Assembly: GCA_050084985.1 (NCBI GenBank)
Contig: JBITNC010000001.1
Span: forward strand, 103,850,001-103,914,000
DNA length: 64,000 nt
Source: Nageia nagi
Taxonomy: Eukaryota > Pinophyta
Reading direction: 5' to 3'
Part shown: in pieces, positions 59,585-64,000 of the stretch
How the letters are laid out: every line of letters begins with the position of its first letter
How positions within the stretch are numbered: the first letter of the stretch is position 1
The notes under the pieces: model-generated
Databases searched by the model: none
What the model was told of the DNA's origin: nothing
The model's input: only the letters and a program-made list of their open reading frames with translations
Translations under genes and position numbers: made by a program

Positions 59585-62500
59585 ATGAAGATAATAGATA
59601 TAATGGTAGGTACCAAAGAGCTAGCAGTAAGTGACTAAGAGAGGGTGGATACCAACCTTATCACAGTTCAAGAAGAATATTTGGAGAATGCTTTTGGTGT
59701 CAATTGGATGGAGATGGGGGTCATCAACCATATGGATACCTAGCATGCCAATTCCATGAGGATCATATTGTAGCACCTAAAGCCTAAGGTGGTGGAAAAA
59801 GGGAAATCATTGGGTGAATAGAGGATGGATGTCATGATTGACTAGGGCCTTGTTTATTATGTTCCCTATAAATCTTTCACTTACCTTGAGTTGATATATT
59901 CCATTACACTTAGATATAGTCCATAAGGGTATGAAATTAAAGCCTATAAGAATTAGTAAACAAAGGAGGTAGAATCTAGGTACGAGCCTCAAAATGTTTT
60001 GGACTATTCCCTTGAGGATATTATGCATGCATATGTAATCCTACCTAACTGGACCTTCCAAATAGACCTTAAGCATGAGAAAGCTAACTTTTATTAGAAT
60101 GAGGTAAAAATGATAGAATATATTAAAGAAAGGTATGACAAGAGGAACACAAAGCTTTTATAGAGCTATGGCATCACTTCCTTTGATAAGTCTTGAGATA
60201 GAATGATCCTCCATGCATTAGCAATCATTCTTGGGAAGAAGACCCAAATAGAGGTAGACGAGGCCATGATGAGAATGACCTATAATATTATAGAGGCCCA
60301 TGTATGTTATAATTTTCCTACCTTCATTTCAAATGAGGTAAGGAAATACCTATTAAAAAATAAAATACTTTTGGTACTCATCCTATTTGGTGGCTCGTAT
60401 TCCACAAAACTTTAGAGGTCTTGGTGGAAGGATAACTTTAGGTTAAAGTAGTGACCTTGACCACAACACCCACACCAATAAACTTGAAGGTACTAGTGTT
60501 AACAAAACTTTATGACCATACTATGTGTTCATGGAGAAATGTTATGCCTCAATGGCACAAATTCTAATGAGGAAGGTTGCTAGTAGATAGCTCTAGTAAA
60601 CCATGTGGGAGTTGTAAGGAGGAAATAAAATAGGTGATTGGTACTTATTAAAGGATATAACTATTATAATAAGGTATGAGTATTTTGAAAACCCATTTTT
60701 ATTACCAAAATTCCCCAATTGTATTCTATAGAAATGGGTAGATATATGTGTTCCATAGAGACAAAATATGGGTTCGACAGTAGTTTCAAGTCTATTATAG
60801 ATATATCGGCCATTACTAAAAATTTTACATTATTAGAAATAGGATGTAAAGATAGTATAACTAATTTTATTGTATAAAATTTTAAATTAGAAATGGAAGA
60901 TTTTCCTTAGGTGTATGACCCATTGGGAGAAGTTATAAAAATTATAAAGTTAAATAAAAAATGCCTAACTTTTGCCGATGAGCCCTGGCCCCATGTTGAA
61001 TATTTTGTGAATTAGTCTAAATAAGAAGTTAAGGCATTTATGGAGAGGGAATTTAGAGTTTTGAATAAGGCTTGGTTAACCCTTGAGGGTATCAAAAAAT
61101 ATAGAAATTGAGAAATTAAACAATAAGAGTTTGCCCTAAACCCATAATTTATAACCCAAATAAGGGATGAGTTGGGTTAGGATCCCAATAAGATTGATTA
61201 TTTTACAAAATTTAGATTTGAATATACCACTAAGATACACCATATTAAAAAACTAACTCTTTGGTGGATTCCAATATGAAATGTATTGGGAAGCTTAGTA
61301 TATGCAATATCTATTACCAAAAATAGGGCAACCACTCCAAGCTAACTTTAAAGGAATATCAAAAAGAATCCTTAAACTTCACAACCATGGGTAACTAGGA
61401 GTACACAAACTTCATCTCCCCGAATGAGTCATGAAATGCCAAAAATCAATCATGAGAGAAATAAATATGATAGATGTCAAAGACACTCAAAAGCCCCAAA
61501 GCATGGACACTACTATCTATCAATATGTACAAGAAGAAATGGGGGATGAAGTGCAGCAAGGAGGAGTCAATATACTAGGCATAAGTGGTACTATAGTAGT
61601 CAAAGGTGAAACAGTTTGATGTGGAGATGATGATGATGATAAAGATCCCAATAAGATGAAATAATTTAGACTAGAGGATAAGACACCTAAGAAGAAGAAG
61701 CCTTCTAAAGAGGAGGAAGAGGAAGATGTACAAATAACATCCTCCATAAAGAAAAAAATAAAAGAGATTGCATAAGACATGTAGGCATCCACTTCAAAGG
61801 TAGGTGCATGCCCACATTCTTTGATTCCATTTTCCATAACCTCGTAAGAGCAAATAAAAAGTATATTTTTCACTTAGATTGTAGAGCCCATTGACTAGGT
61901 GATATTTGTGAATAAAACCCCTACGCTCCTAGAGCAACAGTCAATAATTTTGAGCAAAGTGAGAGAAATGAGAGATATTAAAATTTTCCATATGCCTTTC
62001 AAAGAAGGGAAACTAGATATTACCCCAATGGTTGTGGTAAATGTAAATATGTAGAGTGTTCCAAATATAAATCAATCTAGAATTCTTGTAAATACTTCCA
62101 TGGTAGATGGTAAAAGCCTCCAATCCATAGAAAATAAGATTGATAGGTTAAATAAAAAAATAGATCAATAGAAGAAGGACTATTCCTAAAAAATAAAACA
62201 ATAGCCAGGTTGTAAAATCAAAATAAAAAATTAATAGGGATGTTGGATAAGTAGAAATTAAAGTTTGAAAAAAGCATAGAATAAGGTGAGGATAAGATGA
62301 AAAATATAAAGAAATAAATAGAAGAATTCAAATCTCAAGCTGCTGTAATTGATAATCAAAAAGCCTAAAAGACTAAAGAGGATTTGAAGAAGGGACTAAC
62401 AACAAACAAAGTATTTGATGATGATAATACAAAGCTGCTACAAATTGTTAAAAACCTTAGAAAGTCCTTGGTTGAGCAAATAGTAGAAATACTAGTGAGT

Positions 62501-63170
62501 TTGTCATAGCTACATTTGTTGAAAAATCAAATAGAACAAGCTATCTAGTCGTATATCACCTAGGCTACTCTACATAAATTAGCCCTAAATATACCTAGAT
62601 CAATAATTGAAAGTATACAAAATTAGTTGAAAGCCTTGGTAGAAAAGGATTTAGCTACCATCACTCTAAGGCCAAGGCAAACAATTTTGAGAACTCAGGA
62701 TATCTATGAATTACAAAATCTAGTGTTTAATATGGATATTCACAAACACTAGTTGAAGAGAGAAATCAATTTTATTAATAAATTTGTTTATTATTTAATT
62801 GAATTAAAGGATCCCAAATTATCATAATAACAAGATGTATAGGGTAGTGCTAACTGATGGGTGACAAATACCATATAATTTTTAGAACAATATTTCTCTG
62901 AGAAATAAATCTTATATTTACAACAAATAAATGACCTAGCTTAGGAGGTAATTACAAGGTTTCTATACATTGAAATACTAGAAAATGTGCTAAAAAGTTT
63001 CAAAGTAGATACATTTAAACTACAAGTGTACCCTTATTTATCACAAGTAGATTATCAAGAATTGAAAAATTTGAATAAGAAACTCTAGTATTTATTCTTT
63101 GCAAAATTAATTCCACCACCTAAAACCTTTATAAAATATTCTTTCGAAAAGGTAAGTGGAAGCAACAAGT
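59585..63170 (+). pseudogene. Extra sense coding region of element B, unknown function
   Basis: I do not recognise this protein. The ATG at 59,585 opens MKIIDIMVGTKELAVSD. The frame runs, with TAG/TGA breaks, to 60,415: ITVQEEYLENAFGVNWMEMG, YVPYKSFTYLELIYSITLRY, LEDIMHAYVILPNWTFQIDL, DRMILHALAIILGKKTQIEV and VCYNFPTFISNEVRKYLL. Further on, in shifting frames, come YFTKFRFEYTTKIHHIKKL (near 61,200), an acidic/basic stretch KTPKKKKPSKEEEEEDVQI (near 61,690) and a heptad-like IENKIDRLNKKIDQ (near 62,125). Then EDLKKGLTTNKVFDDDNTKL leads to a final KVDTFKLQVYPYL (near 63,010). The order is folded N-terminal part, charged linker, coiled coil. It lies in the place where some plant Gypsy elements carry an extra or envelope-like gene. 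No signal peptide or membrane segment is evident, so envelope is not favoured. Confidence 0.55.
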
Positions 63171-64000
63171 AAAGGTTCAATTCTCAAGTAGGCTAAGACC
63201 TCAAGAGCCACTAGAAGATTGTTATTCTTTCATAATCACACTCTAAATATAAGGTAAAATTTTGAAATTACTTATTTTTTCATTCCTTTCAAATAAAATC
63301 ATTTGTAATTCCCATTTCCTAATCCCTTTCTATGAATTTACAAAATATTATAAGTGATCTTTACTCTTTATACTTAGTATAAAGAGTAAATAGGTCCTAA
63401 ACAATTTTGGTAACTTAACCTCTACATTGTTTAAAAGTGGGCATTCTCATGTAAATAACTCTCAAAAGTTGGTCATAGTTTAGTTGGGTGTATTTTAGTA
63501 ATTCTACATAGGTTTAAGGTAATAAGATGCTGTAAATATGTCTAATTCATGTTTAGGAAGTGTTGTAATATGTATGGGAAATACCATAGCATGTAAGGTT
63601 TCTATACATCAAAATACTAGAGAATGTGCTAAAAAGTTTCAAAGTAGATACATTTAAACTACAAGCATACCCTATTTTATCACAAGTAGATTATCAAGAA
63701 TTGAAAATTTTAAATAAGAAACTATAGTAATTATTCTTTGCAAAATTAATTCCACCACCTAAAACCTTTATAAAATATTCTTTTGAAAAGGTAAGCAGAA
63801 GCAAGAAGTAAAGGTTCAATTCTCAATCAGGTTGAGACCTCAAGACCTACAATAAGATTGTTATTCTTTCATAATCACACTCTAAATATAGGGTAACATT
63901 TTGACATTATTTATTTTTTCATTCCTTTCAAATAAAATCATTCTTAATTCCTATTTCCTAATCCCCCTCCATGAATTTACAAAATATTATAAGTGATCTT
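62956..64000 (+). repeat. Tandem duplication, unit about 639 bp, across the internal/3' LTR junction
   Basis: 62,956 onward (AAGGTTTCTATACAT) repeats from 63,595. The second copy runs past the window end. Each copy holds the end of the extra coding region followed by an LTR start (TGTTATTCTTTCATAATC at 63,220 and about 63,859). Confidence 0.9.
63220..63594 (+). repeat. 3' LTR start of element B (first duplicate)
   Basis: 375 bp matching 51,258 onward, cut at 63,594 by the start of the second duplicate. The purine tract before it is weak (CACTAGAAGAT). Confidence 0.7.

Larger units (their letters stand above)
51258..64000 (+). mobile_element. Ty3/Gypsy (Tat-like) element B, runs off the window
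   Basis: The 5' LTR start (51,258) matches 63,220 onward: AAATAAAATCATTCATAATT-type, TTTAAAAGTAGGCATTATCA-type, GGTCATAGTTTAGT and ATAGGTTTAAGGT. Gag, protease, an extra RNase H, RT, RNase H and integrase follow. Then comes a 3.6-kb extra coding region not found in standard elements. It is at least 12.7 kb and all genes are broken, mostly by TAG/TAA at Gln codons. Confidence 0.85.

Noticed and set aside
61520-61873. 117-codon Ser-rich - strand open frame
   Set aside because: Reverse of the acidic/Lys-rich linker of the extra coding region (GAAGAAGA runs give Ser/Phe-rich reverse frames).
59585-63170. Retroviral-type envelope gene in element B
   Set aside because: No signal peptide, no clear transmembrane segment or surface/transmembrane layout; called unknown instead.
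1-64000. tRNA, rRNA or organelle DNA insertion
   Set aside because: No cloverleaf-like sequence, conserved rRNA stretch or plastid/mitochondrial gene was recognised by reading; tRNA-like matches are only retrotransposon primer sites.

Overview
This window is gene-poor, AT-rich nuclear DNA from a plant with a large genome. It is probably a gymnosperm: the PPR fragments have a conifer-like style (for example GYAQNGF near 12,540), and the DNA is a dense stack of long, decayed LTR retrotransposons. The organism call is an inference. I found no intact host gene and no tRNA, rRNA or CRISPR array. Almost every coding trace is a broken transposon gene or a fragment of a host gene. Many in-frame stops sit where CAG or CAA (Gln) would be expected, which is what C-to-T decay of methylated DNA produces.

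Region 1-3,027: the 3' half of a Copia pol on the + strand, plain AT-rich DNA, then a - strand PPR pseudogene. Region 3,028-20,291: a Ty3/Gypsy element of Tat type (element C) with a decayed gag, no recognisable pol, and an antisense plant-mobile-domain (PMD) gene that looks intron-containing. Its 3' LTR is split by a 9.3-kb Copia element (element 1, 10,377-19,675). Element 1 has two LTRs about 1% different, a 5-bp target duplication (ATAAA), a full gag-protease-integrase-RT-RNase H region with ten stops and a frameshift, and a long leader. That leader carries pieces of at least two host genes: PPR on the + strand and sterol methyltransferase 2 (SMT2) on the - strand.

Region 20,304-31,804: two copies of an unnamed dispersed repeat (20,304-21,410 and 28,226-30,160) flank a - strand Copia element (element F). 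Element F is interrupted by a 316-bp solo LTR with a clean target duplication. Next come a SWIM zinc-finger fragment and another - strand PPR pseudogene. Region 32,155-32,825: a fold-back (long inverted repeat) element. Region 33,000-36,300: no gene seen.

Region 36,300-64,000: a three-layer nest. The 5' half of a Copia (element D) is cut at 38,358 by a Ty3/Gypsy element (element A, LTR 1.19 kb). Element A carries a 5.0-kb non-autonomous Copia relative of element 1 (40,309-45,339, target duplication AGACA) in its gag and another insertion in its integrase tail. Its 3' LTR is cut near 51,257 by a second Tat-like Gypsy (element B, 51,258 to beyond the window). Element B has the order gag, protease, extra RNase H, RT, RNase H, integrase, followed by a 3.6-kb extra sense coding region of unknown function and a 3' LTR disturbed by a 639-bp tandem duplication.

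The most unusual content is the host-gene capture inside element 1, the antisense PMD gene in the gag-only element C, the extra coding region of element B, and the two large palindromic structures.
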